DNA of 64,000 bases from JALJPB01 sp034111045 (GTDB taxonomy: Bacteria; Pseudomonadota; Gammaproteobacteria; Enterobacterales; Alteromonadaceae), in contig JAWUYA010000024.1 of assembly GCA_034111045.1 (NCBI GenBank), forward strand, positions 1-64,000. Direction: 5' to 3'. Of the stretch, positions 27,945 through 36,952 are shown one piece after another. Position 1 is the stretch's first letter. The number at the start of each line of letters is the position of its first letter. Position numbers and translations under genes: made by a program. The notes under the pieces were generated by a model, which did not search any database, was not told the DNA's origin, and saw only the letters and a list, made by a program, of their open reading frames with translations.

Positions 27945-29790
27945 TCACCTTAGTTTCATCAGCGTTACTGGCTGTTTTATCTGATAGTGTTTTATCTGAT
28001 AGTGTTCTGGCTGACATACGGTTAAAGGGTATCTCGCTGACTACCTTTTCTTGTTTAACATTCTTGGCTGTATTGTTTGCATCTGGGGCAACGTTTAAGA
28101 CTCTTAATGCTCCTTTCATTACCCGAGAAAATACCGGTGCAGCTACTTCACCGCCATGGTACAAGTCTCCACCTGGCTCATTAATGACCACAACAACAAC
28201 TAATTCAGGATGAGAAACTGGCGCAATGCCAGCAAATAAACCGACATAATCATTACCATAGCCTCCGGCAATAGATTTACGGCTAGTGCCTGTTTTTCCG
28301 CTAACACGATAACCTGCAATTTTGGCTTTTGGTGTGTGTTTATCAACAACGGTTTCTAACATTTCAATGATGTTATGGCTAAAATCTTGTGAATATATTC
28401 TTTGTTCTTCCACAAAATCATCAGGCTCATTAGCTTGCTTGACAATGGTTAACGGTCGTTTAACCCCTCCATTAGCAAGTGTGGTATAAAAACGAGCGAG
28501 TTGCATGGGAGTAATTGCTAAACCATAACCAAAAGAGAGCGTTGCTAATTCAAATTTTGACCAGCGTGGACGGTCATGCATAATACCGGCACTTTCACCA
28601 ATGAGACCTGTGCCAGTATCATTGGCAAATCCTGCTTCAAAAAACTTATCGAGTAAATATTCTTTAGGGACTGATAAGGCGAGTTGGGCCGTACCCATAT
28701 TAGATGAATACACAAGAATATCTTCAAGACTGAGTTTACCGCGATTAACCAGGTCACTCACTCTTCTGCCACCTAATCGCATCCAGCCGGGGTTAGTATT
28801 GATCACCGTTTTAGTTTTTACTGAGCCAAATTCTAAAGCGCTTAAGACCGTTAATGGTTTGACGGTAGAACCCGGTTCATAAACATCCGTTATTGCTCGG
28901 TTGCGAAAACGATGTGTTGCTGTATTGTTGCGATTATTGGGGTTATAAGACGGGCTATTAACTAAAGCAAGAATTTCACCGGTATGAATATTGGTGACAA
29001 CCACTGAGCCCGATGTGGCTTTGAATGCTTGTACAGCACCCTTTAGTTCTCGGTAAGCTATCGCTTGAATACGTTGATCAATACTTAAAGTAAGATCTTT
29101 TGGCTCTTCGGATTTTTCTTCTGAAATAATTTCAATTTTTCGTCCTTTAGCATCTTTACGATATGTTTTATTGCCGTCTGTACCTGTCAGTAACTGATTA
29201 TATAAACGTTCAATGCCCTCAATACCCTTATCATCTACATCAGTAAAGCCGACAACGTGAGAGCTAATTTCTCCTGTTGGATAAAAGCGTTTTGATTCTT
29301 TACGTAAATGAATGCCTGGAATTTTTAACTCACGAATGTAGTTTGCCATTGCAGGGGAAACTTGGCGTTCGATATAAACAAAACGCTTAGTCGGATTACG
29401 TACTAAGCGTTTTGTTATGGTGTTAACGTCTTGACCTAGAACGTCAGCTAATGCTTGCCAATGATCAACCATAGCAAGAGCATTATTTTTCATGATGATT
29501 TGAGGATCTGCCCAAACAGTTTCTACGGGTACGCTTATCGCTAATTCATACCCATTTCTATCAAGGATATTGCCACGTTGCACGGTATTGGCCAACGTAC
29601 GAATTGAGCGCATATCACCCTGCTTTTTCAACATCTCAGGTTCAATAATTTGAATATAAGCAGCGCGGCCAATCAAGGCCGTATAAATTAGAAAAACAAG
29701 AGCCATCACCACGTAAAAACGCCATGTTGTTGTTGGCTTATCTTTGGCTGATTTTGCCATGCCTGAATTTTTTGCTGATTTTTCGCTCAT
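27931..29790 (-). CDS. ftsI: Septal peptidoglycan transpeptidase FtsI (PBP3)
   Basis: 619 residues: a membrane anchor at about 25-45, a PBP dimerisation domain (RGNILDRNGYELAIS), then the penicillin-binding transpeptidase with S-T-V-K (EPGSTVKPLTVL), S-S-N (VYSSNMGTAQ) and K-T-G-T (SGKTGTSRKS). It cross-links septal murein. The C-terminal tail contains a repeated LSDKT encoded by a perfect 15-base tandem duplication, so the tail is probably disordered and non-essential. Confidence 0.96.
   Translation of the reverse strand: MSEKSAKNSGMAKSAKDKPTTTWRFYVVMALVFLIYTALIGRAAYIQIIEPEMLKKQGDMRSIRTLANTVQRGNILDRNGYELAISVPVETVWADPQIIMKNNALAMVDHWQALADVLGQDVNTITKRLVRNPTKRFVYIERQVSPAMANYIRELKIPGIHLRKESKRFYPTGEISSHVVGFTDVDDKGIEGIERLYNQLLTGTDGNKTYRKDAKGRKIEIISEEKSEEPKDLTLSIDQRIQAIAYRELKGAVQAFKATSGSVVVTNIHTGEILALVNSPSYNPNNRNNTATHRFRNRAITDVYEPGSTVKPLTVLSALEFGSVKTKTVINTNPGWMRLGGRRVSDLVNRGKLSLEDILVYSSNMGTAQLALSVPKEYLLDKFFEAGFANDTGTGLIGESAGIMHDRPRWSKFELATLSFGYGLAITPMQLARFYTTLANGGVKRPLTIVKQANEPDDFVEEQRIYSQDFSHNIIEMLETVVDKHTPKAKIAGYRVSGKTGTSRKSIAGGYGNDYVGLFAGIAPVSHPELVVVVVINEPGGDLYHGGEVAAPVFSRVMKGALRVLNVAPDANNTAKNVKQEKVVSEIPFNRMSARTLSDKTLSDKTASNADETKVNDNV
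27973..28002 (-). repeat. 15-bp tandem duplication in the ftsI 3' end
   Basis: TGTTTTATCTGATAG is present twice back to back (27973-27987 and 27988-28002). It is in frame and gives LSDKTLSDKT near the FtsI C-terminus, about 30 bases before the murE start region. It is a slippage-type repeat that could vary in copy number between strains. Confidence 0.85.
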
Positions 29791-29817
29791 TACGCTCTTT
29801 TAGTTGTATTCATCATA

Positions 29818-30132
29818 TTAAGGTAGTGAAATAATCACTTCGGTTTTCGCTGTTGGCCTTTTCATTTTTAATAATTTTTGTGCTTTACTTTCAATGGCAC
29901 TATGCTCAGCTAAACTATTTTGTTCTATTAATAAATTACGCCATTCAATATCTAACTCATCACGCTCAGCTAATAAAACTTCTAAACTACTGGTACTTTG
30001 GCGATTCAAGTGAGTAAAGTAAATCACTGAGAATGCGCTAAAAACAACTAATATCAATATGATATAAGTTAATAAATGCCGTTGTAGGTCATACCAAATA
30101 TCAACGGCTAAATTCGTTCTATCTGCTGCCAT
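29818..30132 (-). CDS. ftsL: Cell division protein FtsL
   Basis: 104 residues: a short cytoplasmic N-terminus, one membrane span (about 19-38), then a periplasmic coiled-coil region rich in Leu, Glu and Ser and a family-like end containing KAQKLLKMKRPT. The location between rsmH and ftsI is invariant for ftsL. With FtsB and FtsQ it activates FtsWI. Confidence 0.92.
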   Translation of the reverse strand: MAADRTNLAVDIWYDLQRHLLTYIILILVVFSAFSVIYFTHLNRQSTSSLEVLLAERDELDIEWRNLLIEQNSLAEHSAIESKAQKLLKMKRPTAKTEVIISLP

Positions 30133-30149
30133 AATAAAAAGTTAACACG

Positions 30150-31103
30150 TTATCTAGGTAAACGTTGGGCAATGCGTAAAACAGAGCTTCGCGAACGAAC
30201 ATTAGCCTCAACTTCATTTTGACTTGGTTTTAATCTACGACCAATTAAGGCGAGTTTTTTACCTTTTTGTAATTCTTCTTCAGTAATAGGCAAACCACGG
30301 GGTACTTGTTTACCTTGTGAATGTTTTTTCATGAATTGCTTAACTAATCTGTCTTCAAGTGAATGAAAACTAATAACAACTAAGCGACCTTCTGCAGCCA
30401 ATATGGTCAATGAAGCATTTAATACTTTTTCTATTTGTTCAAGCTCGCTATTGATATACATGCGGATAGCTTGAAAGCTTCGAGTTGCAGGATGTTTTTT
30501 AATTTCTCGTTGTGGCGCTGTTGTTTTTATTAATTTGGCAAGCTCACCGGTGCGAGTGAGTGGGTATTGTTCACGGTTATCAACAATGGCGTTAGCGATA
30601 CGCCAAGCATGCTTTTCTTCACCAAATGTTCTCAGTACCCAAGTAATATCTTCAACATCAGCAACGGCTAGCCACTCTGCTGCGGTTTGACCTTTAGAGG
30701 TGTCCATTCGCATATCAAGAGGGCCATCTTTCATAAAACTAAAACCACGCTGAGCTTCATCAAGTTGTGGTGACGAAACACCTAAATCAAGTAAAATCCC
30801 ATCAATTTTCTCGACCAGTTGCTGACTCTCAACCATATGCTCTAATTCAGCAAAACCTTGATGTTCAATAGTAAATCGCGCATCGTTTTTAAACTTTTCA
30901 GCTGCAACAATAGCAGAGGGGTCTCTATCGATCGCAATTAACCGACCTTTGTCAGACAATTGAGACAAAATATGTGCTGAGTGTCCACCTCGACCAAAAG
31001 TACAGTCGATATAACACCCATCAGGATTTATCGCCAAGCCATCAATAGCTTCGTCAAGTAATACTGCAATGTGTGAATTATCTTTTGGTATTTCTGTTGA
31101 CAT
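30150..31103 (-). CDS. rsmH: 16S rRNA (cytosine-1402-N4)-methyltransferase
   Basis: 317 residues. The SAM-binding block YIDCTFGRGGHSAHILSQL, the early HIAVLLDEAIDGL, and DLGVSSPQLDEAQRGFSFMKDGPLDMRMD are typical. RsmH (formerly MraW) methylates C1402 in the ribosomal P site. It is the second gene of the cluster, about 20 bases after mraZ. Confidence 0.97.
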   Translation of the reverse strand: MSTEIPKDNSHIAVLLDEAIDGLAINPDGCYIDCTFGRGGHSAHILSQLSDKGRLIAIDRDPSAIVAAEKFKNDARFTIEHQGFAELEHMVESQQLVEKIDGILLDLGVSSPQLDEAQRGFSFMKDGPLDMRMDTSKGQTAAEWLAVADVEDITWVLRTFGEEKHAWRIANAIVDNREQYPLTRTGELAKLIKTTAPQREIKKHPATRSFQAIRMYINSELEQIEKVLNASLTILAAEGRLVVISFHSLEDRLVKQFMKKHSQGKQVPRGLPITEEELQKGKKLALIGRRLKPSQNEVEANVRSRSSVLRIAQRLPR

Positions 31104-31125
31104 AGTTTTATCGTTTTATTTATGG

Positions 31126-31584
31126 CTATAGCTGCAAATCAAGTAAGCGTTCTGGTAATTCAATCTCGCTTGGCGCAATGGTATTAATATTTTGCTGCAT
31201 TTGAGATTGCCATGCAGCTTCATTCCAGATTTCAAACTTTCTTAACTGCCCGACTAACACCACATTTTTTTCTAAGCTGGCATATTGTCTAAGAGGCCCT
31301 GAGATCAGTAACCGACCATTTTTATCTATTGCACAATCGGAGGCGTTACCTAATAATTTTTGTTGAGCTAAACGTTCAACTCTATTCATGCTAGATAATT
31401 CACATAATTTAAGTTCAATTTCTTCCCATTCAGCCAGTGGATAAAGTAATAAAGAAGGGTATTGCAGATCAATAGTACATACCATTTTCCCTTCGCAATC
31501 GGCAAAAAGCTCCTCGCGATACCTGGTTGGTACCGTGATACGATTTTTATTATCAAGTGTAATTGCGCTAGTGCCTCTAAACAT
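31126..31584 (-). CDS. mraZ: Transcriptional regulator MraZ
   Basis: 152 residues made of two SpoVT/AbrB-like repeats: FRGTSAITLDNKNRITVPTRYRE (start) and GNASDCAIDKNGRLLISGPLRQYA (about 80-103). MraZ is a DNA-binding repressor of its own operon in relatives. The first gene of the division cluster, with three matching operator repeats about 40 bases upstream. Confidence 0.96.
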   Translation of the reverse strand: MFRGTSAITLDNKNRITVPTRYREELFADCEGKMVCTIDLQYPSLLLYPLAEWEEIELKLCELSSMNRVERLAQQKLLGNASDCAIDKNGRLLISGPLRQYASLEKNVVLVGQLRKFEIWNEAAWQSQMQQNINTIAPSEIELPERLLDLQL

Positions 31585-31625
31585 AAAGCCTTTTTTTTAT
31601 TTTTATTACATTTTTGAAGATAAAA

Positions 31626-31650
31626 TCCACTTTTACCCACTTTTTACCAC
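31626..31650 (-). promoter_or_regulatory. Three MraZ-type operator boxes
   Basis: On the minus strand GTGGT, GTGGG and GTGGA occur with an exact 10-base period (plus-strand ACCAC 31646-31650, CCCAC 31636-31640, TCCAC 31626-31630). Known MraZ operators are three GTGGG-like direct repeats separated by five bases ahead of mraZ, so this fits closely. Confidence 0.85.
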
Positions 31651-31659
31651 TTATATACA

Positions 31660-31688
31660 GTTTAGTGACTAATACAAAGAATTGTCAA
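31660..31688 (-). promoter_or_regulatory. Candidate sigma-70 promoter of the mraZ operon
   Basis: On the minus strand a perfect TTGACA (-35, 31688-31683) is followed after 18 bases by TAAACT, a moderate -10. Transcription would start close to the first MraZ box, so bound MraZ could block initiation or clearance. The -35 is strong and the -10 is an estimate. Confidence 0.55.
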
Positions 31689-31938
31689 GCAAATATTTAT
31701 TAATTTGATCACGCTAGAGTTCAATAAAATTGAGGGGTTTGGTGAAGTTTATGAAATGGTGGAACTTTGTGGATATCCATCCCAAATAATGTAAAACAAA
31801 ACGTATTTCATTACATTCTTTGTCTATAGGAAGCTAAACAATGTATAAGAAGTAAACTATATCGTCATGGCCACTTCAACATGCGCTATTTCGCAGTTAA
31901 AAAAGATAAAATAAATGACTACATCAAACGCATTATCT
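31689..31938. other. Spacer upstream of the division cluster
   Basis: About 250 bases between the mraZ promoter and the end of the TSUP permease gene. It is AT-rich, with no ORF, RNA gene or clear terminator that I can support. Confidence 0.5.
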
Positions 31939-32817
31939 TTAAACCTTGATACCAATTAAACCGATCACTAATAACCAAAAAGCAAAAAACAACTTTAGTC
32001 GGCTTGCTGATAGACGTGAAACAATACTCTTAGCAACGATGCCACCTAATACTGCACTAGGACCAGCAAATAGTACTACCTGCCAGAAAACTTGAAAATC
32101 AATCAAGGTATGTTGCCAAATAGCCGACCAAACAGTAATTGCTGATACAACCACCGCTGCAGCAACAGCCATATTAATGTCAAAACGCCTAATAATTAAA
32201 TAAATGGCCAATAGCTCGCCAACACCAACAGATAACCATGCGGTTAATGTTCCACCTAACAAACCAATTAATATTAATGCAAACCAGTCAAAGGGTTTTA
32301 TTTGGCTACGTTCTCTTTGCGGTTTTAATAAATACACAGTGGTAACAATAAATACACCAAGAACAAGTGAAAACCAGCTAAAACTTTGATGTAAGGAAGA
32401 AGGAGGAGCGAGTTGATAACCATACACCAACCATATACCCATTACCGAAGCGACGGCGGTAATGGCAATTATCCGTTTGAAGCCATGCCATAACCGGAGT
32501 TCGGTTTTTTCAGTTTGATAGTGATGCCACCAAGTTATTGCACCAGCAGTCATACCAAAACATTGAATAGCAAAACTGGTGGCTATCGATTGGCTTTCAG
32601 TGAAATTGAGTTGATTAAACATAGGAATAAAAACAACACCACCACCGGCGCCAGTGGTGTTGGCAAAAATAGCGCCTAACATGCCGAGAAAGCTGAACAA
32701 CACATAGTCGGCCATGTCATTAATAGACAGAGGCGCAAAAAACAACATCCAACCCCAAACAGTCATAAAAGTAATCATAAAAAACTGTTTAGGAAAACGG
32801 CTTAGCATCATGGTCAC
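31939..32817 (-). CDS. TSUP (TauE/SafE) family membrane transporter
   Basis: 292 residues with about eight or nine hydrophobic spans. The glycine-rich family hallmark GAIFANTTGAGGGVVFIPMF and the repeat-like second half (LLGGTLTAWLSVGVGELLAIYLI) are visible. TSUP proteins are inner-membrane permeases, mostly for sulfur-containing anions such as sulfite, sulfonates or thiosulfate. The substrate cannot be inferred. It follows the YcxB-like gene by six bases, suggesting co-transcription. Confidence 0.8.
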   Translation of the reverse strand: MTMMLSRFPKQFFMITFMTVWGWMLFFAPLSINDMADYVLFSFLGMLGAIFANTTGAGGGVVFIPMFNQLNFTESQSIATSFAIQCFGMTAGAITWWHHYQTEKTELRLWHGFKRIIAITAVASVMGIWLVYGYQLAPPSSLHQSFSWFSLVLGVFIVTTVYLLKPQRERSQIKPFDWFALILIGLLGGTLTAWLSVGVGELLAIYLIIRRFDINMAVAAAVVVSAITVWSAIWQHTLIDFQVFWQVVLFAGPSAVLGGIVAKSIVSRLSASRLKLFFAFWLLVIGLIGIKV

Positions 32818-32823
32818 AAGAGG

Positions 32824-33312
32824 CTATTGAATTTTTAACAATGCTTGTGTGTTTATAAATGCCACCGCAGCCTCAGATAGACATCTAGCGGAGAGATAAT
32901 TTTTTCCCGCACAATGATAAAGCAACCAACCTTGAGCGGTTTGTTCAATTTTTGTGATGTCAGCCCATGAAATATTACTTTCAACATAGAAAGACTTACT
33001 ACTCACACCTTTATCATCTATTGTTAATTTAACATCGGCATTGGCCGCTTTACTTATCAATTGTCTGGCTAACCACCAAGACTTTCGAAAACGTATACTT
33101 AATGCTTCAATAGCACCTAGAGCAACGATAAACCATGCTGCGTATGGGTTTACTACTGTAAATAGGAGAATAGCTAAGCCAAATACAGCTAAAACAATTG
33201 ATTTAAAATACACAGTCTTAGTGTGATCTAAGGTAACAGACTCATCAAAAGTTTCACTGAAATGGCTTTTATCTAATATATAAGTTGTTGCATAGTAAAA
33301 AGGTGTCGTCAT
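32824..33312 (-). CDS. YcxB-like membrane protein
   Basis: 162 residues. Two adjacent hydrophobic segments (about 38-72) are followed by a soluble domain with the YcxB-type pattern DDKGVSSKSFYVESNISWADITKIEQTAQGWLLYH, which resembles a bacterial PH-like fold. The function of the family is unknown. It probably shares a transcript with the TSUP permease downstream. Confidence 0.65.
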   Translation of the reverse strand: MTTPFYYATTYILDKSHFSETFDESVTLDHTKTVYFKSIVLAVFGLAILLFTVVNPYAAWFIVALGAIEALSIRFRKSWWLARQLISKAANADVKLTIDDKGVSSKSFYVESNISWADITKIEQTAQGWLLYHCAGKNYLSARCLSEAAVAFINTQALLKIQ

Positions 33313-33446
33313 TAGAATTTAACTTTGTTTAACTTTGATTACAATATGTTAGTGTATCTAGAAGTGGCTTGCCTTGGTAGTTATTTTGCTTAGCTTTATT
33401 GAGTTAGCAACTATCCCAAACGGCAAACGCCATTAAATAACCTCTC

Positions 33447-34487
33447 TCAACATTTATACATACTCAAACGTATCATCAGCTCTATTTGTGAGTTTGTTTG
33501 GGTTTTATGGAAAATAGACTGTAAATGTGTTCTTAACGTATTAATCGTCACACCAAATTTTTCAGGTAACTCATTGAGTTTTTTATTTTTATAAAGTGCT
33601 TTTAATAAATTAAGTTCTTTATTAGTGAGCTGGTATTCTTGGGCAACTAAGGCCCAATTCATTAGTTGTTCAAAATTTACAGTCATCAATGTTGTTGCAA
33701 CACCAGAGTTAATGATGATTTTTTTCTCCAGTGGTGTAATAGAAATTAACGCATGACTGCCATTTTGATTATCTAATGTTATCGAATTGATCTTGGGCGA
33801 CGATTGCTGTGCAGCTTGATGTAACAATTGCTGAAGTTTTATATTTTCATGTTTCTTTGTTAGCACGAGGTCGTTGTTAACTATTTTCATAAAATCATTA
33901 TGAATAAGGTGACCAAGCATAAATTGATTTACAAAAATTATTTTTTCCTGAAAATCGTATAAAATAATGCCTTTGCTGCCTTGCTCTATTATCTGTTGAA
34001 CAACCTCGAGTCGATTTAAACTTTTTTCATGAATAGTAGAGACTTTCAACGCGTTAATTAAGTGGGGCAGTAAACATAACAAGGTCGCTAATTCTTGTTC
34101 ACTATAAACATGACTTTTTTCACCTTTACTCACCGAAAACAACATCTGATAAACTATGTTCTCGACAAAAAGGTTGCTCTGACAAAAGTAACAATGACTA
34201 GGTAAAACAGAGGCGGGTGTTGAAGTTTCTGCAAATAAACGAACACCATCATTTGCAGTAAAGGGCTCGTTGGTATTGTTTTTAATTGAATATAATAAAA
34301 GTTCAGCACTTTGTTGATTGACAAGTGACAATGAAACTTTATCAGAGTAGGTAATGGCGGCAACTTTATCAGTAAACAATGACCAACGGTCGAATAAAGC
34401 CGCACTATAAATACACTCAATGCATTTAGAGGTGTTTTGCCAAAAATCAAATTGATTGTGACTATCTTCCATTGACTCAAATCCCAT
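33447..34487 (-). CDS. LuxR-type HTH transcriptional regulator with PAS-like sensor region
   Basis: 346 residues. The last 65 form a LuxR/GerE-type helix-turn-helix (LTNKELNLLKALYKNKKLNELPEKFGVTINTLRTHLQSIFHKT). The middle (about 165-215) contains a PAS-like piece (EQGSKGIILYDFQEKIIFVNQFMLGHL). The N-terminal 150 residues are unassigned, with a C-x-x-C in HCYFCQSN. No partner histidine kinase or synthase is adjacent. The regulator is divergent from the DUF3718 gene, which it may control (inference). Confidence 0.75.
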   Translation of the reverse strand: MGFESMEDSHNQFDFWQNTSKCIECIYSAALFDRWSLFTDKVAAITYSDKVSLSLVNQQSAELLLYSIKNNTNEPFTANDGVRLFAETSTPASVLPSHCYFCQSNLFVENIVYQMLFSVSKGEKSHVYSEQELATLLCLLPHLINALKVSTIHEKSLNRLEVVQQIIEQGSKGIILYDFQEKIIFVNQFMLGHLIHNDFMKIVNNDLVLTKKHENIKLQQLLHQAAQQSSPKINSITLDNQNGSHALISITPLEKKIIINSGVATTLMTVNFEQLMNWALVAQEYQLTNKELNLLKALYKNKKLNELPEKFGVTINTLRTHLQSIFHKTQTNSQIELMIRLSMYKC

Positions 34488-34862
34488 TTTGAATGACTTA
34501 TGGCGTTAATATTAGCCCTAATGCTATTCATTAGAAATCATTGGTATCTATGAGTCAGAATATTTAACAGCATAATTTATACTCATGCTCATCATGACTA
34601 CAGAGCAGTCGAGTATAGTTAACTATTTAGGATTTTTCATAGGTATGCATGAGTCTATTTTACTTACATGTACAAAAGAAAAATTAACAAGCATATTGTT
34701 GATAATAAAAAAAGATGTGATTTCAAGGAGTAAGTTAGTTTTTATTTATGGCATAAGCTTTGCAAATTCTGCTGCAAATACCTTGTGATTGTCGGTAAGG
34801 GTATTTATGTCGTGGGACCTTTATGTTTCTACAAATGTTAAATGTTAAATAAGGAGTTTATG
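34488..34862. other. Divergent intergenic region between the LuxR-type regulator and the DUF3718 gene
   Basis: Roughly 375 AT-rich bases, probably holding both promoters. A 67-codon plus-strand ORF here has no ribosome-binding site or recognisable family and is not called. The right end carries the clear Shine-Dalgarno AAGGAG of the next gene. Confidence 0.5.
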
Positions 34863-35273
34863 ATGAAATTTTTAAAGTTAACGCTAGTAACTGCAGCAAT
34901 TTTAGTAGCAACTAGTACACAAGCGGTAACCTACAAATTTATTGCTAAGGATAATTCTGCTGAAACCAAAATTTGTGTCTTAGCGGGTAGCAATGAAAAG
35001 ACTAAGTTGAAACGCATGATAAGACGCTATTCAAATACCAACCGATTTACCACTAACCCTAGATATATCGCTAACTATATTAGCTGTAATGACATGGTCA
35101 TTGCAAGTTTTGCGAGTCGATACCATGCTGATGATGTGGCAAGTTACTTGAATAGATATACGCTACCTAAAAACAAAACCATGGAAACTGATGTAACAAT
35201 TAAGGATATCGCTTCATTATCAAAAAGATATGATTTACCCGATAAAGTAATAACCGTTTATGTCGGTCAGTAA
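34863..35273 (+). CDS. Secreted DUF3718-family protein
   Basis: 136 residues when started at 34863, which is six bases after AAGGAG; ATGs at 34842 and 34860 are alternatives. There is a clear signal peptide (MKFLKLTLVTAAILVATSTQA). The mature part has two cysteines (in ETKICVLAGSN and NYISCNDMVIASFA) probably forming a disulfide, as in DUF3718 proteins, which occur mostly in marine gamma-proteobacteria and have no known role. A strong stem-loop follows the stop. Confidence 0.7.
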   Translation: MKFLKLTLVTAAILVATSTQAVTYKFIAKDNSAETKICVLAGSNEKTKLKRMIRRYSNTNRFTTNPRYIANYISCNDMVIASFASRYHADDVASYLNRYTLPKNKTMETDVTIKDIASLSKRYDLPDKVITVYVGQ

Positions 35274-35288
35274 AATTTAGCTGGTCAA

Positions 35289-35319
35289 AACTTAAACGCT
35301 TCTTTCAAGCGTTTAAGTT
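35289..35319 (+). terminator. Stem-loop terminator after the DUF3718 gene
   Basis: AACTTAAACGCTT (35289-35301) pairs perfectly with AAGCGTTTAAGTT (35307-35319) around a five-base loop, CTTTC, 15 bases after the stop. The T run is poor, so termination may be partial. Confidence 0.65.
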
Positions 35320-35524
35320 AAATAGCTTAGCCCATTTTCTGTTATTGCATTTACTGAAATATCGGTTTGTAAAAAACCAAGATAAAATAGTCAGGATCAT
35401 GCCTTAAATAGCAGATCGAGTAAGGAGCAATAAATCAGCGGGTGAAATTAAGAAACGTTTAACAGTTAGTTATCAATAATTATAAAAATACGTCTATATA
35501 ATTAAAGGCTAGCTTACAACTAAA

Positions 35525-35710
35525 CTAAACTAATTCAACTAACTCAATAACTTCATATTCATAACTAAACGCTCTTAACGCTTTACCTGAATCGGTAATA
35601 AACTCGACGGTAGTCGAACGAGGATGAATTAATACTGCTTCAAACTCTTCGCCCGCAGAACAACCATGTTCAGATTTCTTTTCAATATCTGTCGTTAACT
35701 TTATACGCAT
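35525..35710 (-). CDS. Small hypothetical protein (61 aa)
   Basis: A 61-residue soluble acidic protein (MRIKLTTDIEKKSEHGCSAG, later HPRSTTVEFITDSGKALRAF). It has a single domain-like beta-rich pattern and no signal peptide. Upstream is only a weak TTAAG as ribosome-binding site. Residue composition and an ATG start without in-frame oddities support a real gene, but no family was recognised. It stands alone between spacers of about 250 and 240 bases. Confidence 0.5.
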   Translation of the reverse strand: MRIKLTTDIEKKSEHGCSAGEEFEAVLIHPRSTTVEFITDSGKALRAFSYEYEVIELVELV

Positions 35711-35946
35711 ACTTAAAACACTTAATATTAATTTAATTAGCGCTATTGTATCAGAAGAATGAGTCTCTGTATGAAATTTATATTGAGCACAAGAGTGATT
35801 TTGACGTGGTTAAGAAAATGTATGAAGGTCAATTTTTTTTCTTTACCTCAATACTGTCACAGGACAACTGAATTCTGAACAACAACCCTCAGCAAACTCT
35901 TCATCTCATGTTGATATCAGTCCAGTTATATTCGCCCTTATGATGA

Positions 35947-36366
35947 TCAAGTCCGTTTGTGCTGTTCTTCAAGCACTTTAAAAATATCACGCCAACTTAA
36001 AATACCAACCGGCTTGCCATTAATATCAACAATCGGAATGCAAGATATATTATGTTGATTAAAGATTGATATTGCCTGATAAACGCCAGCGTTAGGGGTT
36101 AGGCTAATTACCTGTCTAGACATTATCTGGTGGGCCTTTTTATTAAGTGTCGCTGCATCTTTAACAGATTCAGTAGCCATACCAATATTAGGACTTAACG
36201 CGTTGAGTAAATCTCTGTCGGAAATAATACCAGCAATTACACCTGCCTCAACCACTAATAAGTGATGAAAAGCAGCATGATCAAAAATATGTTTTACTAC
36301 CATCAGAGAATCATTCATTTTTACACTAACAACAGCTTTAGTCATTATTGTTTCGATTGTCATCAT
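35947..36366 (-). CDS. Tandem CBS-domain protein
   Basis: 139 residues made almost entirely of two CBS motifs: MTKAVVSVKMNDSLMVVKHIF with GIISDRDLLNAL, and MSRQVISLTPNAGVYQAISIFNQHNISCIPIVDINGKPVGILSWRDIF. CBS pairs bind adenosine nucleotides or SAM and usually regulate a partner. Here the protein stands alone, so the partner is unknown. Confidence 0.85.
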   Translation of the reverse strand: MMTIETIMTKAVVSVKMNDSLMVVKHIFDHAAFHHLLVVEAGVIAGIISDRDLLNALSPNIGMATESVKDAATLNKKAHQIMSRQVISLTPNAGVYQAISIFNQHNISCIPIVDINGKPVGILSWRDIFKVLEEQHKRT

Positions 36367-36952
36367 TCTGCCTTTTTATTTTATGACATTAGGTTTACAA
36401 CACTGCTTACAACTAAAAGCAAGTAACGAATCACCATGCTCGTTTTCTTTTGAAAATTCTCTATGATGAACTTTGAAAATAAAAACCTTTAATACTACAA
36501 TATTAGACCAAACCAGCATGTGATCTATAAGTGATTGAACGGCTAAAAATAATCAAGACAATCCTTTATCAGAAAATCATCGATGAACGTTAGGGTTTGA
36601 GCAACCTTAGAAGACCCTCAGTAGATACCCTTTTCCTCATCTAATTATACTGTGGAAGTTAATAATTAACTAACTACTATTGCTTATTTACTGGCATATT
36701 ATCAACTGATTTTTCGTCAATATACCGATTTATCTCAAGATGATTTATTACAAGTGATATAACCACCGAATAAATCACTGAGGAATTGATCAGCGCTGTA
36801 ACCCACTAAAAATAAACTGCTGTATATAAAAATTGTAAAGTAGCTATAGCAAACAGATAAAAACTTAATTGTATTGATTCAGTTATAGTGACTGTACAAA
36901 AGAACAGTTAAAATATATCATCTTAAGTAGAGCACTTAACTTATAGCATTAA
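36367..36952. other. Gene-free spacer before topB, with a coding-like fragment
   Basis: About 590 AT-rich bases. The plus strand at 36670-36762 is open without a start codon and reads IAYLLAYYQLIFRQYTDLS then QDDLLQVI before a stop, which looks like a relic of a real protein. I see no RNA gene or terminator. Confidence 0.45.

Noticed and set aside
34585..34788. 67-codon plus-strand ORF in the divergent spacer
   Set aside because: It has no ribosome-binding site or family and occupies the probable promoter region of two real genes.
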